From NCBI RefSeq assembly GCF_019352895.1, contig NZ_JAAAFX010000004.1:520122-584121 (forward strand): DNA of 64,000 nucleotides, in the 5' to 3' direction. Each line of letters opens with the position of its first letter. The stretch's first letter is position 1. This DNA is from Variovorax boronicumulans (GTDB lineage: Bacteria; Pseudomonadota; Gammaproteobacteria; Burkholderiales; Burkholderiaceae_C). The notes beneath the pieces were generated by a model, which saw only the letters and a list, made by a program, of their open reading frames with translations, was not told the DNA's origin and searched no databases. Of the stretch, positions 17,808 to 27,175 are shown in pieces. The position numbers and the translations under genes were made by a program.

Positions 17808-19892
17808 TCAGAAACGGTAGGTGGCGCTGACCACCACCTCCCGGCCCTTGCCGTACCAGCAGTCGCCGCGCGCCAGGCAGGTGCTGAAGTAGGTCTTGTC
17901 GGTGGCGTTGTTCACATTGAGCGCATAGCGCCACTGGGCGGTGTCGTAGGCCAGCACGAAGTCGAGCAAGGCCACGCTCGGGATGTTCGGACCGTAGCCA
18001 CCGCCCGAAGTGTCGCGGAAATTGCTCAGGTAGCGCACGCCCGCGCCCACCGAGAAGCCGGTCGTGCCGGCGAGCGCGAAGCGGTACTTGGCCCAGACGC
18101 TGGCCTGGTTCTTCGGCAGGCCTTCGAGCTGCGCGTCGGCGTCGGTATAGGTGTAGTTCGCGATCAGGTCGAGGTCGCGGCCGATCGAGCCCTTGGCCTC
18201 GAGCTCGACGCCCCTGTTCTTCGTCTCGCCCAGCTGGGTGAAGACACCCGGCATCGGCTGGAGGATCTGGTTCTTCTCGCGCAGGTCGTAGACCGCGGCG
18301 CTGAAGGCCATCGCACGCTCCTTGGGCTCGTACTTGACGCCGACTTCCCACTGCTCGCCGCGCAGCGGCTTGAAGGTCTGGCCCATGGCCGCCGCCTGCG
18401 GCGTGAAGGACTCGGCGTAGCTGAGGTAGGGCGAGAAGCCCGAGGGCAGCCCATACATCACGCCGAAGCGCTTGGTGGTGGCGCTGGTGGTCTGGTCCTC
18501 GCTGCCGGCCGCGCCCGACACCGCACGGTCATGGCGCAGGCCGGCCAGGAAGATCCACTGCTTCCACTTGATCTGGTCCTGCGCATAGACGCCCATGTTG
18601 CGCTGGGTGGTGCGCGGCAGGTCGGTGCGCACGGGCTCGACGAAGTTGCCGTAGACCGGCGCGTAGGCATCGATCGCCCCATAGAGCGCCCCGCTCGCGA
18701 CGTTCTCGGTCTGGCGCGAGAAGTCGGCGCCCAGCAGCAGCGTGTGCTGCACCTCGCCGGTGGCGAAGTGCGCCTCGGCATGATTGTCGAGCGCCGCGAT
18801 GCGGTTGCGCGTGGCCGAGCTGTCGGTCACGCGGCCCAGCAGGCGCTTGTTGACCGGGTCCAGGCCCCAGCCGCCGGTGATCGTGAAGAAGTCGCCGTAG
18901 TGGTAGCGGTTGTCGTTCTCGTTCTGCGCCAGGCGGAAGTTCTGGCGCACCGTCCAGGTGTCGTTGAACTTGTGCTCGAACAGCCAGCCGAAGGTCTTGC
19001 GCTCGCTGTTGTAGTAGTCGCCGGGCTCGCCGATGAAGCGGCTCGCGGGAATGCGGCCGTTGGGGTTGGGCAGGATGGTGCCTTCCCAGGGCAGGAACTG
19101 CGAGCTCGAGCCGGTCTTGTCCTTCTGCCACAGCGCCTGCAGTGTGAGCGAGGTGGCGGCGCTGGGCCGCCAGGTCAGCGAAGGCGCGATCAGGCTGCGG
19201 TCGTCGGGCACGAAGTCGACCTGCGTGTCGGCATGGCGGTGCAGCGCGATCAGCCGGTAGGACCAGTCGCCGTCCGCGCTCAGCGCGCCGGTCAGGTCGG
19301 CCTGGACCTGCTTGCGGCCCCAGCTGCCGAACTGCACGCCGACCTCGCGCTGCGTCTCGGTCTGCGGCCGTTTGCTGACCATGTTGACGATGCCGGCCGC
19401 GGTGCCCGAGCCGAACAGCATGCCCGCCGGGCCGCGCAGCACCTCGAGCCGCTCCAGCGTGTAGGGCTCGGTGCGCGTGGTGCTGGTGTAGTAGCCATAG
19501 GCCTGGCGCAGGCCGTCGAGGTAGACGTCGGGGCTGGTGCCACGCACGCGCACCGAGTCGGTCCGCGCATCGAGGCCGTAAGCATCGGAGCGCACGCCGG
19601 CGGCATAGCCCAGCGCATCCTGCAGGCTGGTCGCGCCCTGGTCGACGATCTGGTCGCGGGTCACGACGGTGACGGCCTGCGGCGTCTCGGCCAGCGGCGT
19701 GTCGGTCTTGGTCGCGGTGGCGGCGTTCTTCGCACGGTAGCCGATCACCGCCGAGGTGGCGGTCTCGCGCTCGGTGTTGGCGTCGACACGCACCTCGGGC
19801 AGGGTCTGGCTTGCGCCTTGCGCGGTGGCCTGCAGCGACAGCAGGCCCAGTGCGAGGGAAAGCGTCGAGCGACGGGCGAAATGTGGCGTCAT
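17808..19892 (-). CDS. TonB-dependent siderophore receptor
   Basis: Outer-membrane ferric-siderophore receptor, 694 residues. A signal peptide ends near LQATAQG; the plug domain includes TPQAVTVVTRDQIVDQGATSLQDAL and RGTSPDVYLDGLRQ, and the barrel ends in VVVSATYRF with the required C-terminal Phe. The ATG at 19892 is preferred over upstream Met codons, because those would place the putative Fur box inside the coding region and lengthen the signal peptide abnormally. It leads the operon with the PepSY protein and the small membrane protein. The siderophore is unknown; no biosynthesis genes are nearby. Confidence 0.93.
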   Translation of the reverse strand: MTPHFARRSTLSLALGLLSLQATAQGASQTLPEVRVDANTERETATSAVIGYRAKNAATATKTDTPLAETPQAVTVVTRDQIVDQGATSLQDALGYAAGVRSDAYGLDARTDSVRVRGTSPDVYLDGLRQAYGYYTSTTRTEPYTLERLEVLRGPAGMLFGSGTAAGIVNMVSKRPQTETQREVGVQFGSWGRKQVQADLTGALSADGDWSYRLIALHRHADTQVDFVPDDRSLIAPSLTWRPSAATSLTLQALWQKDKTGSSSQFLPWEGTILPNPNGRIPASRFIGEPGDYYNSERKTFGWLFEHKFNDTWTVRQNFRLAQNENDNRYHYGDFFTITGGWGLDPVNKRLLGRVTDSSATRNRIAALDNHAEAHFATGEVQHTLLLGADFSRQTENVASGALYGAIDAYAPVYGNFVEPVRTDLPRTTQRNMGVYAQDQIKWKQWIFLAGLRHDRAVSGAAGSEDQTTSATTKRFGVMYGLPSGFSPYLSYAESFTPQAAAMGQTFKPLRGEQWEVGVKYEPKERAMAFSAAVYDLREKNQILQPMPGVFTQLGETKNRGVELEAKGSIGRDLDLIANYTYTDADAQLEGLPKNQASVWAKYRFALAGTTGFSVGAGVRYLSNFRDTSGGGYGPNIPSVALLDFVLAYDTAQWRYALNVNNATDKTYFSTCLARGDCWYGKGREVVVSATYRF

Positions 19893-19914
19893 GCGAATCG
19901 TCACCAATATTGAA

Positions 19915-19933
19915 ATGAGAAAGATTCGCATTC
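19915..19933 (-). promoter_or_regulatory. Putative Fur box upstream of the siderophore receptor
   Basis: Read on the minus strand, GAATGCGAATCTTTCTCAT resembles the 19-bp Fur consensus of alternating NATNAT units with dyad symmetry. It lies 23-41 bases upstream of the receptor start, where it would block transcription under iron sufficiency. Assignment is by eye. Confidence 0.6.
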
Positions 19934-20130
19934 TATCCAGCGGTCCGCCCACCGCGGCCCTGCGCACGCCGAAGCGTTGCGCGTACGCCTCAACGGCTCA
20001 GAATGTGTGCAGGAGCCGTCGCGAGCGCGCCGCGCCAGCCAGAGTGAGGTTCCGGAGCGCAACCGCATGCCCGCGCGCCGAGCACCGCAGATGCGGGATC
20101 GGCGTGCGCAGCAGGCTCCTTCGCACGTTC

Positions 20131-20958
20131 TCAGCTCAGGGCGTGTTCCAGCAGCAGATCGATCTGTCGCCCCAACGCGCTCTCGGGTTCGACCAGCCGC
20201 TGCAGCAGGCTGAAGTGGTCGGTGCCGGGCTCGAAGTGCAGCGCGGAATGGTTGCCCATGGCCAGCCAGACCTCGTGCATGCGCCGGCTCTGTTCGCGCA
20301 TAGCCGGCGTCTCGTCGGCCCCGGCCGCCAGCAGCAGCGGCGGGCCGTTCGACACCGCGCGGTAGAGCGGCGAGGCGGCCATCGCGCTGTCGGCGTCGAG
20401 CCGCAGGTTCTCGTTGAGCGAGGTCTGGGCCAGCGGCATAACGTCGTAGAGCCCGCTGAGCGCCACCACGCCGGCCACGCCGACCGTCGGCAGGCCACGC
20501 GCGGCCCAGTCGGTGAGCCCCAGCTCCATCGCCAGGTGACCGCCGGCGGAATGGCCGGCCGCGATCAGCGGCAGCGTGTCGCCCGCACGCGCGAGCACCG
20601 CGGGCATGGCGCTGCGCACCGTGTCGGTCAGCGTGGCCAGCGAGACCGAGGGGCACAGCGGGTAGTTGAGCATCGCGACGTGCAGCCCGCGCTGCACCAG
20701 CGAGGGCGCCACGAAGCGGAAGGCCGCCTTGTCGCGCCACTGCCAGTAGCCGGGGTGCAGGTACACCAGCACGCCTCGGGCGCCGGGGCCGGCGTCGAAG
20801 AAGTCGAAGGTGCAGCGCTCGCCCGCGCCGTAGCGCAGGTCGAGTTCGCAGCGGCCCGCGCGCACCGCCTCGGCGCTGCGTCGGTCGAACTCGGCGAACA
20901 GCGCGGGAAAGCCCGGTCGGGCCTGGCCCTTGAGGTACTCGTATTCAGGATCGTCCAT
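20131..20958 (-). CDS. Alpha/beta hydrolase (kynurenine formamidase/esterase-like)
   Basis: Cytoplasmic hydrolase of about 275 residues. The oxyanion-hole segment VYLHPGYWQWRDK and the nucleophile elbow GHSAGGH (Ser in the middle) are those of the arylformamidase/carboxylesterase group; the C-terminal GTDHFSLLQ supplies the likely catalytic His. The start at 20958 overlaps the end of the CNNM gene by 14 bases; an in-frame ATG at 20979 overlaps more. No tryptophan-catabolic genes are adjacent, so kynurenine formamidase activity is only a possibility. Confidence 0.86.
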   Translation of the reverse strand: MDDPEYEYLKGQARPGFPALFAEFDRRSAEAVRAGRCELDLRYGAGERCTFDFFDAGPGARGVLVYLHPGYWQWRDKAAFRFVAPSLVQRGLHVAMLNYPLCPSVSLATLTDTVRSAMPAVLARAGDTLPLIAAGHSAGGHLAMELGLTDWAARGLPTVGVAGVVALSGLYDVMPLAQTSLNENLRLDADSAMAASPLYRAVSNGPPLLLAAGADETPAMREQSRRMHEVWLAMGNHSALHFEPGTDHFSLLQRLVEPESALGRQIDLLLEHALS

Positions 20959-22258
20959 CGTCGGTCTCGGTGCTTGCATGGGCCACCACGCGGTCGATGC
21001 GGCGGCCCTCGAGGGCCGTGACCTCGAAGGTCCAGCCCGCGCATTCGATGCGCTCGCCGACGATCGGCAGCTGGCCCGACACGGCCATCAGCAGGCCGGC
21101 CACGGTGTTGTAGCGGCCACGTTCTTCCTCGGGCAGCTCGCGGATCGCGAGCCGCGCCCGCAGTTCGGATACCGGCATCAGGCCGTCGAGTTCCCAGGCA
21201 CCGTCCTCACGCTTGTGGGCCCAGGCGTCGGTGGTGGTGTTGGACTGCAGCTCGCCGGTGATGGCCTCGAGCAGGTCGCGCGGCGTCATCAGGCCCTGCA
21301 CCACGCCGTATTCGTCGACCACGAACACCAGCCGGCCGGCGCGCATGCGGAACTGTTCGAGCAGTTCCATGCCGGTGAGCGTCTCGGGCACGAAGGAGGC
21401 GGGCTGCGCCACGCCCTCGATGGTGCCCTCGTGCTGCGGGCCGAGCCGCAGCAGGTGCGCCACGCTGATCACGCCCACCACGTCGTCGAGCGAGTTGCGG
21501 CACACCGGGTACCAGGAATGCACCAGGTTGAGCGCACCGGCGGCCGCCACCTTCTGCAGGCTGGCGGCCACGGTGTCGGTGGCGTCGAGCCATTCGATGT
21601 CGGCGCGCGGCACCATCAGCGAGCTCAGGCGACGGTCGTCGAGGTGGAACACGTTGCGCACCATCTGGTGCTCGTGCATCTCGATCACGCCGGCGTCCAC
21701 GCCCTCCTCCAGGCTGGCGGAGATCTCTTCTTCGGTCACGGTGCGGGCGGCGTTGGCGTCGATGCGCAGCAGCTTCAGGATCATCGCGGTGGCGCCCGAG
21801 AGCAGCAGCACGAAGGGCTTGGCGCCGGTGGCCAGCGCCCGCATGGGCCGCGAGACGAAGCGCGCCACCGGCTCCGGATAGAGCTGGCCGATGCGCTTGG
21901 GCACCAGCTCGCCGAAGATGATGGTGAAGAAGGTGATGCAGGTCACGACCGCCGCGGTCGAGGCCACGCTGGCCGTGCCGGCGCCCATGCCCACGCTTTC
22001 CATCCAGACCGCCAGCGGCGCCGCGAAGGCGGCTTCGCCGACGATGCCGCTGAGCATGCCGATCGACGTGATGCCGATCTGTACGCTGGACAGGAACTGG
22101 GTCGGGTCCTGCATGAGCTTGAGCGCCGCGGCGGCGCCGGCATCTCCTGTTTCGGCCAATGCGGCAAGCCGCGCGCGACGGCTGGTGGAAAGGGCCATTT
22201 CGGACATTGCGAACAGCGCATTGAGCGTGGTCAGCAAGGCCAGCAGGAAAACATCCAT
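20945..22258 (-). CDS. CNNM/CorC-family membrane protein (DUF21-CBS-CorC_HlyC)
   Basis: Hemolysin-C/CorC-type protein: an N-terminal DUF21 membrane domain (hydrophobic segments within residues 1-190, including SSVQIGITSIGMLSGIVGEAAFA), two CBS domains (about 205-330) and a C-terminal CorC_HlyC domain (LDGLMPVSELRARLAIR...YNTVAGLLM). The family is linked to magnesium or cobalt homeostasis, and old hemolysin annotations are misleading. The start used is MDVFLLALL at 22258; an ATG at 22282 overlaps the start codon of the divergent apaH. It probably forms an operon with the hydrolase downstream. Confidence 0.88.
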   Translation of the reverse strand: MDVFLLALLTTLNALFAMSEMALSTSRRARLAALAETGDAGAAAALKLMQDPTQFLSSVQIGITSIGMLSGIVGEAAFAAPLAVWMESVGMGAGTASVASTAAVVTCITFFTIIFGELVPKRIGQLYPEPVARFVSRPMRALATGAKPFVLLLSGATAMILKLLRIDANAARTVTEEEISASLEEGVDAGVIEMHEHQMVRNVFHLDDRRLSSLMVPRADIEWLDATDTVAASLQKVAAAGALNLVHSWYPVCRNSLDDVVGVISVAHLLRLGPQHEGTIEGVAQPASFVPETLTGMELLEQFRMRAGRLVFVVDEYGVVQGLMTPRDLLEAITGELQSNTTTDAWAHKREDGAWELDGLMPVSELRARLAIRELPEEERGRYNTVAGLLMAVSGQLPIVGERIECAGWTFEVTALEGRRIDRVVAHASTETDDGRS

Positions 22259-22280
22259 GAACGAAGGAGAGAATGGGGAC

Positions 22281-23126
22281 ATGGCACTTTACTTGATCGG
22301 CGACGTGCAGGGCTGCGACGAGGCCCTGGGCCGCCTGCTGCAACGCATCGACTTCTCCCCCAGCCGCGACACGCTGGTGCTGCTGGGCGACCTGGTCAAC
22401 CGCGGCCCCGCCTCGGCCGACGTGCTGCGACGGGTGCAGGCGCTGGGCGGCGCGGCGCGCAGCCTGCTGGGCAACCACGACCTGCACCTGCTGGGCGTGG
22501 CGCACGGCGCGCGCAAGTCGGGCCGCAAGGACACGCTCGACGGCGTGCTCGACGCGCCCGACCGCGACGCGCTGATCGACTGGCTGCGCCACCAGGCAAT
22601 GGCGTTGCACCAGACCGTGGGCGGGCGCGACCTGCTGATGGTGCACGCGGGCGTGCTGCCGCAATGGTCGGTGGCGCAGACCCTGGTGCTGGCCTCGGAA
22701 GTCGAGTCGGTGCTGCGCGGCCCGACGCTGGGCGAGTTCGTGCGCACCATGTACGGCAACGAACCCGCGCAGTGGAACGACGCACTGACCGGCACCGCGC
22801 GGCTGCGCGCCATCGTCAACGGCCTCACGCGCTTGCGCTTCTGCACCGCCGACGGCGTGATGGACTTCGACACCAAGGACAGCGCCGACGCCCCGCCGGC
22901 CGGCTTCATGCCCTGGTTCGAGGTGCCGCAGCGCCGCGCGGCCAACGCCACCATCGCCTTCGGCCACTGGTCCACGCTGGGCTGGATCGACCGGCCTGGC
23001 CTGCTCTCGACCGACACCGGCTGCGTCTGGGGCGGCTGCCTCAGCGCGGCGCGCATCGGCGCCACGCTGGACGAGGTCGAGCACCTCGAGGTGCAGTGCG
23101 ACCAGGCGCAGAAGCCCGGCGCCTGA
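22281..23126 (+). CDS. apaH: Symmetrical bis(5'-nucleosyl)-tetraphosphatase
   Basis: Hydrolyses diadenosine tetraphosphate (Ap4A) to two ADP in the cytoplasm, 281 residues, close to E. coli ApaH. Metallophosphatase motifs GDVQGC (residues 7-12), GDLVNRGP and GNHDLHLL are intact, and the family end-region AFGHWSTLGW followed by DTGCVWGGCLSA is present. GGAGA lies 10 bases before the ATG. The start codon sits in a CATG shared with a possible start of the divergent CNNM gene. Confidence 0.94.
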   Translation: MALYLIGDVQGCDEALGRLLQRIDFSPSRDTLVLLGDLVNRGPASADVLRRVQALGGAARSLLGNHDLHLLGVAHGARKSGRKDTLDGVLDAPDRDALIDWLRHQAMALHQTVGGRDLLMVHAGVLPQWSVAQTLVLASEVESVLRGPTLGEFVRTMYGNEPAQWNDALTGTARLRAIVNGLTRLRFCTADGVMDFDTKDSADAPPAGFMPWFEVPQRRAANATIAFGHWSTLGWIDRPGLLSTDTGCVWGGCLSAARIGATLDEVEHLEVQCDQAQKPGA

Positions 23127-23141
23127 TCTCGGTGCAGCCGC

Positions 23142-23855
<714 letters not shown>

Positions 23856-23917
23856 GGCGAGGTCCTTCGAAAAAAGGGGCTGGCGCGGCCAGCAGAAGCA
23901 CCGAAGGTAGCCATGCC

Positions 23918-25429
23918 ATGGCCTCACTGAAAGTGCCAGGCAGAATGTGTTTCATGGTGCCACGATCCGCACGCTCCCCCACTGCCCTGCTCGAGGCCCC
24001 GCTGCGCCGGGAGCGCGACGCGGGCCCGATGCAGCGCCAGTTGTACGAGCGGCTCAGGCACGCCATCCTCGACGGCAGCCTTGCGCCCGGCAGCCGGCTG
24101 CCGGGTTCGCGCGCGCTGGCCGAGACGCTGGCCATCTCGCGCAACACCGTGAGCGCGACCTACGAGCACCTGGCGGCCGAAGGCTATGTGCAGCCCGACC
24201 GCCAGGGTACGCGTGTGACGGCGCTCTCGGCGCCGGACCTGCGCGGGCGCACGGCCGCCCCTACCGGCACCCCGGTCACCGCGCGCCGCCTCGCGGCCTT
24301 CCCGCCGAACGCATCGCGTCCCGACTCGGACGCCGCGCTGCGCCCCGGCGTGCCCGCGCTGTCGCACTTCCCGCTGACCGCCTGGCGCCGCGCGCTCGAC
24401 CGGGCGCTGCGCGCGGCGGGCCCGGCCGCGCTGGGCTACGGCGACCCGCTGGGCGAAGCGCCGCTGCGCGCGGCCATCGCGCGGCACCTGTCGGTGGCAC
24501 GCGGCGTGCGCTGCGCACCGCGGCAGATCGTCGTCACCGAGGGCGCGCAGGAGGCGCTGACGCTGTGCGTGCGCCTGCTCACCAATCCGGGCGACACGGG
24601 CTGGGTCGAGGACCCGGGCTACGGCGGCGCCAAGGCCGCGATGCGCGCGGGCGACCTGCGCATCGTGCCGCTGCGGGTCGACGCCGAGGGCCTGCAGGCG
24701 CGCGAGCGCGACTGGCAGCAGCACCCGCCGCGGCTGGTCTACACCTCGCCCTCGCACCAGTACCCGGGCGGCGCGGTGCTGAGCATCGCGCGCCGGCTCG
24801 AACTGATCGCCCGGGCGCGCGCGCACGGCGCATGGATCGTCGAGGACGACTACGACAGCGAGTTCCGCCACGCCGGCGAGCCCATCGGCGCGATGCAGGG
24901 GCTGGTGGAGGACGCGCCCGTGCTCTACGTCGGCACCTTCAGCAAGACGATGTTCCCCTCCCTGCGGCTGGGCTTCCTGGTGCTGCCCGAGGCGCTGCTG
25001 CCGGGCGTGCAGGCGCCGCTCGAGGAGATGCTGCGCGGCGGCCACCGCGGCGAGCAGCTCGCGATGGCCGACTTCATCGAGAGCGGCCAGTTCAGCCGCC
25101 ACCTGGGCCGCATGCGGCGGCTCTACCGCGGCCGGCAGCAGGCCCTGCGGCTGGCGCTGCAGCAGCACCTGAAGGTGCCGCACCGCATCGAGGGCGGCCA
25201 TTGCGGCCTGCACCTGACGGTGCGCCTGCCCGCGGAATTCGACGACCGCCGGATCGCGGCCGAGGCGCTGCGCCACCGCATCGCACCCTCCCCGCTGTCG
25301 GGCTTCGCGCTGCAGCCGCTCGCCGGCGACAACGGCCTGGTGCTGGGCTACGGCAACACCTCGGCCGAACTGTTCGAGCCGCTGGTCAGGCGGCTGTCGC
25401 AGATCGCGCGGGCGTCCGCGCGCGCCTAG
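23918..25429 (+). CDS. MocR/PdxR-type GntR regulator with aminotransferase-like domain
   Basis: Transcription factor of the MocR subfamily, 503 residues: a winged-helix GntR domain (about 35-105, with LPGSRALAETLAISRNTVSATYEHL) joined to a fold-type I aminotransferase-like domain. The PLP-lysine motif is in YVGTFSKTMFPSLRLGF, and the aspartate region EDDYDSEFRH is present. Such proteins sense PLP or an amine and regulate a nearby gene, so the divergent GNAT gene is a candidate target. An alternative start is the ATG at 23954. The TAG stop lies in a CTAG shared with the convergent AraC gene. Confidence 0.9.
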   Translation: MASLKVPGRMCFMVPRSARSPTALLEAPLRRERDAGPMQRQLYERLRHAILDGSLAPGSRLPGSRALAETLAISRNTVSATYEHLAAEGYVQPDRQGTRVTALSAPDLRGRTAAPTGTPVTARRLAAFPPNASRPDSDAALRPGVPALSHFPLTAWRRALDRALRAAGPAALGYGDPLGEAPLRAAIARHLSVARGVRCAPRQIVVTEGAQEALTLCVRLLTNPGDTGWVEDPGYGGAKAAMRAGDLRIVPLRVDAEGLQARERDWQQHPPRLVYTSPSHQYPGGAVLSIARRLELIARARAHGAWIVEDDYDSEFRHAGEPIGAMQGLVEDAPVLYVGTFSKTMFPSLRLGFLVLPEALLPGVQAPLEEMLRGGHRGEQLAMADFIESGQFSRHLGRMRRLYRGRQQALRLALQQHLKVPHRIEGGHCGLHLTVRLPAEFDDRRIAAEALRHRIAPSPLSGFALQPLAGDNGLVLGYGNTSAELFEPLVRRLSQIARASARA

Positions 25430-26355
25430 CTGGGTGTGCTCGCCTCACGCTCGCGCCGGAAGCTGCGCGGCGTGGACCCGACCCACTGGCGAAAGCGCCG
25501 ATTGAAGTAGGCCTCGTCGGTGAAGCCGCACTGGTGGGCGATCTCGCGCACCTGCAGCGAGGTGGACGCGAGCAGTTCCTTCGCGCGCTCCATGCGCCGC
25601 TCGGTCACCAGTTCGGTGAAAGTGCGGTCGGTCTTCTTGCGCAGCAGGTTGGCCAAGTAGTTGGGCGAGAGGAAGGCGGCGGCGGCCGCATCGGTGAGCG
25701 ACAGCGGCTGGTCGAGGTTGTCGCGCACATAGCGCACCACGCGCTGCAGGGCGTCGCGCTGCGAGGTCCGGCCGTTGTGCTGCAGCGAGCGCCGCATCAG
25801 CGCTTCTTCCTGCCGGATGCAGGCCAGCCCGATGATCTGCTGCACGATGCCGCGCATCGCGATCTTGGCGCCGAAGCCGCGGCCCGCGTTGAGCGCCTGC
25901 AGTTCGTCGAGCCAGCCGCGGATGCGCGCGAAGTCCGCCGCGTCGAAGGCGAAGTCGACGTACTCCTGGAACAGGAAGGGCGCGAGGTCGGGATGGCGCG
26001 CGAGCGACACGTCGTCGAGGTCCAGCGCATCGACCTCGAGCGTCGGCCAGAGGAAGCGCTGGTCGAAGTTGACGATGCAGTACAGCGCCTCGGGCGGGTG
26101 CGGGATCACGTGCACCCGGTAGGGCAGCACGAAGCTCAGGTGGCGCGGGCCGAAGGGCCGCACCGCGCCGCCGATGGCCTGCTGCGACCGCCCTTCGATA
26201 CCGACCTGGATCTGGAAGTAGGCATGCCGGTGCGGCAGCGTGAGCTCGTTGCGCGCGCCCTGGAAGCGGATGTCGAAATCCAGGTGATCGGCACGCTCGT
26301 GCATGCCGTAGGTGCGGACGGACGTGGGAAGGGAAGAAGAAGAGGAAGAGCGCAT
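25426..26355 (-). CDS. AraC-family transcriptional regulator
   Basis: 309-residue regulator with an N-terminal cupin-type sensing domain (HRHAYFQIQVGIEG near 43-56) and a C-terminal double helix-turn-helix (about 205-300, with LSLTDAAAAAFLSPNYLANLLRKKT and REIAHQCGFTDEAYFNRRFRQWVG). A Ser-rich N-terminus precedes the core, so a start at Met18 (26304) is possible. It follows the FAH-family gene by 38 bases on the same strand and may regulate that unit. Its effector is unknown. Confidence 0.9.
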   Translation of the reverse strand: MRSSSSSSLPTSVRTYGMHERADHLDFDIRFQGARNELTLPHRHAYFQIQVGIEGRSQQAIGGAVRPFGPRHLSFVLPYRVHVIPHPPEALYCIVNFDQRFLWPTLEVDALDLDDVSLARHPDLAPFLFQEYVDFAFDAADFARIRGWLDELQALNAGRGFGAKIAMRGIVQQIIGLACIRQEEALMRRSLQHNGRTSQRDALQRVVRYVRDNLDQPLSLTDAAAAAFLSPNYLANLLRKKTDRTFTELVTERRMERAKELLASTSLQVREIAHQCGFTDEAYFNRRFRQWVGSTPRSFRREREASTPS

Positions 26356-26393
26356 CGCGCCCGCGAGCGTACGCCAGCCGGCGCGCCGCCGCT

Positions 26394-27095
26394 TCAGACG
26401 ACCTCGGCCTCCAGCACGCCGACGCCCGCCACCGTGCCGCGCAGCCGGTCGCCGCGCTGCACCGCGCCCACGCCGGCCGGCGTGCCGGTGAAGATCAGGT
26501 CGCCGGGCTGCAGCGTGAACAGCGTCGACAGGTAGGCGATGGTGTCGGGCACGTTCCAGATCATGTCGGCCAGGTCGCCGACCTGGCGTTGCGCGCCGTT
26601 GACCTCGAGCCGGATCTCGCCCGCGGCGGGATGGCCGGCCTGCGCCACCGGCACCAGTTCGCCGCAGGGCGCGGAGCCGTCGAAAGCCTTGCCGGTGTCC
26701 CAGGGCCGGCCCGCCTTCTTGGCCTCGGCCTGCAGGTCGCGGCGCGTCATGTCCAGGCCGACGGCATAGCCGTAGACATGCGCGAGCGCATCCGCCGCCG
26801 CGATGTTCGCGCCGCCGGTCTTCAGCGCGACCACCAGTTCGATCTCGTGGTGCACGTCCTTAGACAGCGTCGGATAGGCGAAGGCCGCGCCGTCCGCGAC
26901 GATCGCATTGGCCGGCTTCATGAAGAAGAAGGGCGGCTCGCGCTCGGGGTTGTGGCCCATCTCGCGTGTGTGTTCGGCGTAGTTGCGGCCCACGCAAAAG
27001 ATGCGGTTGACCGGGAAGCGCGCGCGCTCGCGCGCGATGGGCAGCGAGTGGACGGGCGCGGGGGCGATGGCGTAGCGGGTGTCGGTGGAAGTCAT
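26394..27095 (-). CDS. FAH-family hydrolase, fumarylpyruvate hydrolase-like
   Basis: Cytoplasmic hydrolase of the fumarylacetoacetate hydrolase family, 233 residues. The core shows FCVGRNYAEHTREMG, the metal-ligand region HHEIELVVAL and GLDMTRRDLQAEAKKAGRPWDTGKAFDGSAP, which resembles fumarylpyruvate hydrolases of the gentisate pathway. No gentisate dioxygenase is nearby, so the exact substrate stays open (other acylpyruvates are possible). Likely cotranscribed with the AraC regulator. Confidence 0.87.
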   Translation of the reverse strand: MTSTDTRYAIAPAPVHSLPIARERARFPVNRIFCVGRNYAEHTREMGHNPEREPPFFFMKPANAIVADGAAFAYPTLSKDVHHEIELVVALKTGGANIAAADALAHVYGYAVGLDMTRRDLQAEAKKAGRPWDTGKAFDGSAPCGELVPVAQAGHPAAGEIRLEVNGAQRQVGDLADMIWNVPDTIAYLSTLFTLQPGDLIFTGTPAGVGAVQRGDRLRGTVAGVGVLEAEVV

Positions 27096-27175
27096 GGATC
27101 GACTCTAGCCAGCGACGGCCCGCGCGCCGGGCACGCGTCTACGCAGGTCTTGGACTCCGCTACGTTTCAGCGCGC

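Noticed and set aside
17790..19913. Long open frame opposite the TonB receptor gene
   Set aside because: It is antisense to a full-length receptor with signal peptide and plug motifs; the translation is low-complexity, Arg/Val/Ala/His-rich, typical of high-GC shadow frames.
20945..22258. Annotation as a hemolysin
   Set aside because: The DUF21-CBS-CorC architecture belongs to CNNM/CorC ion-homeostasis proteins; the hemolysin name is historical.
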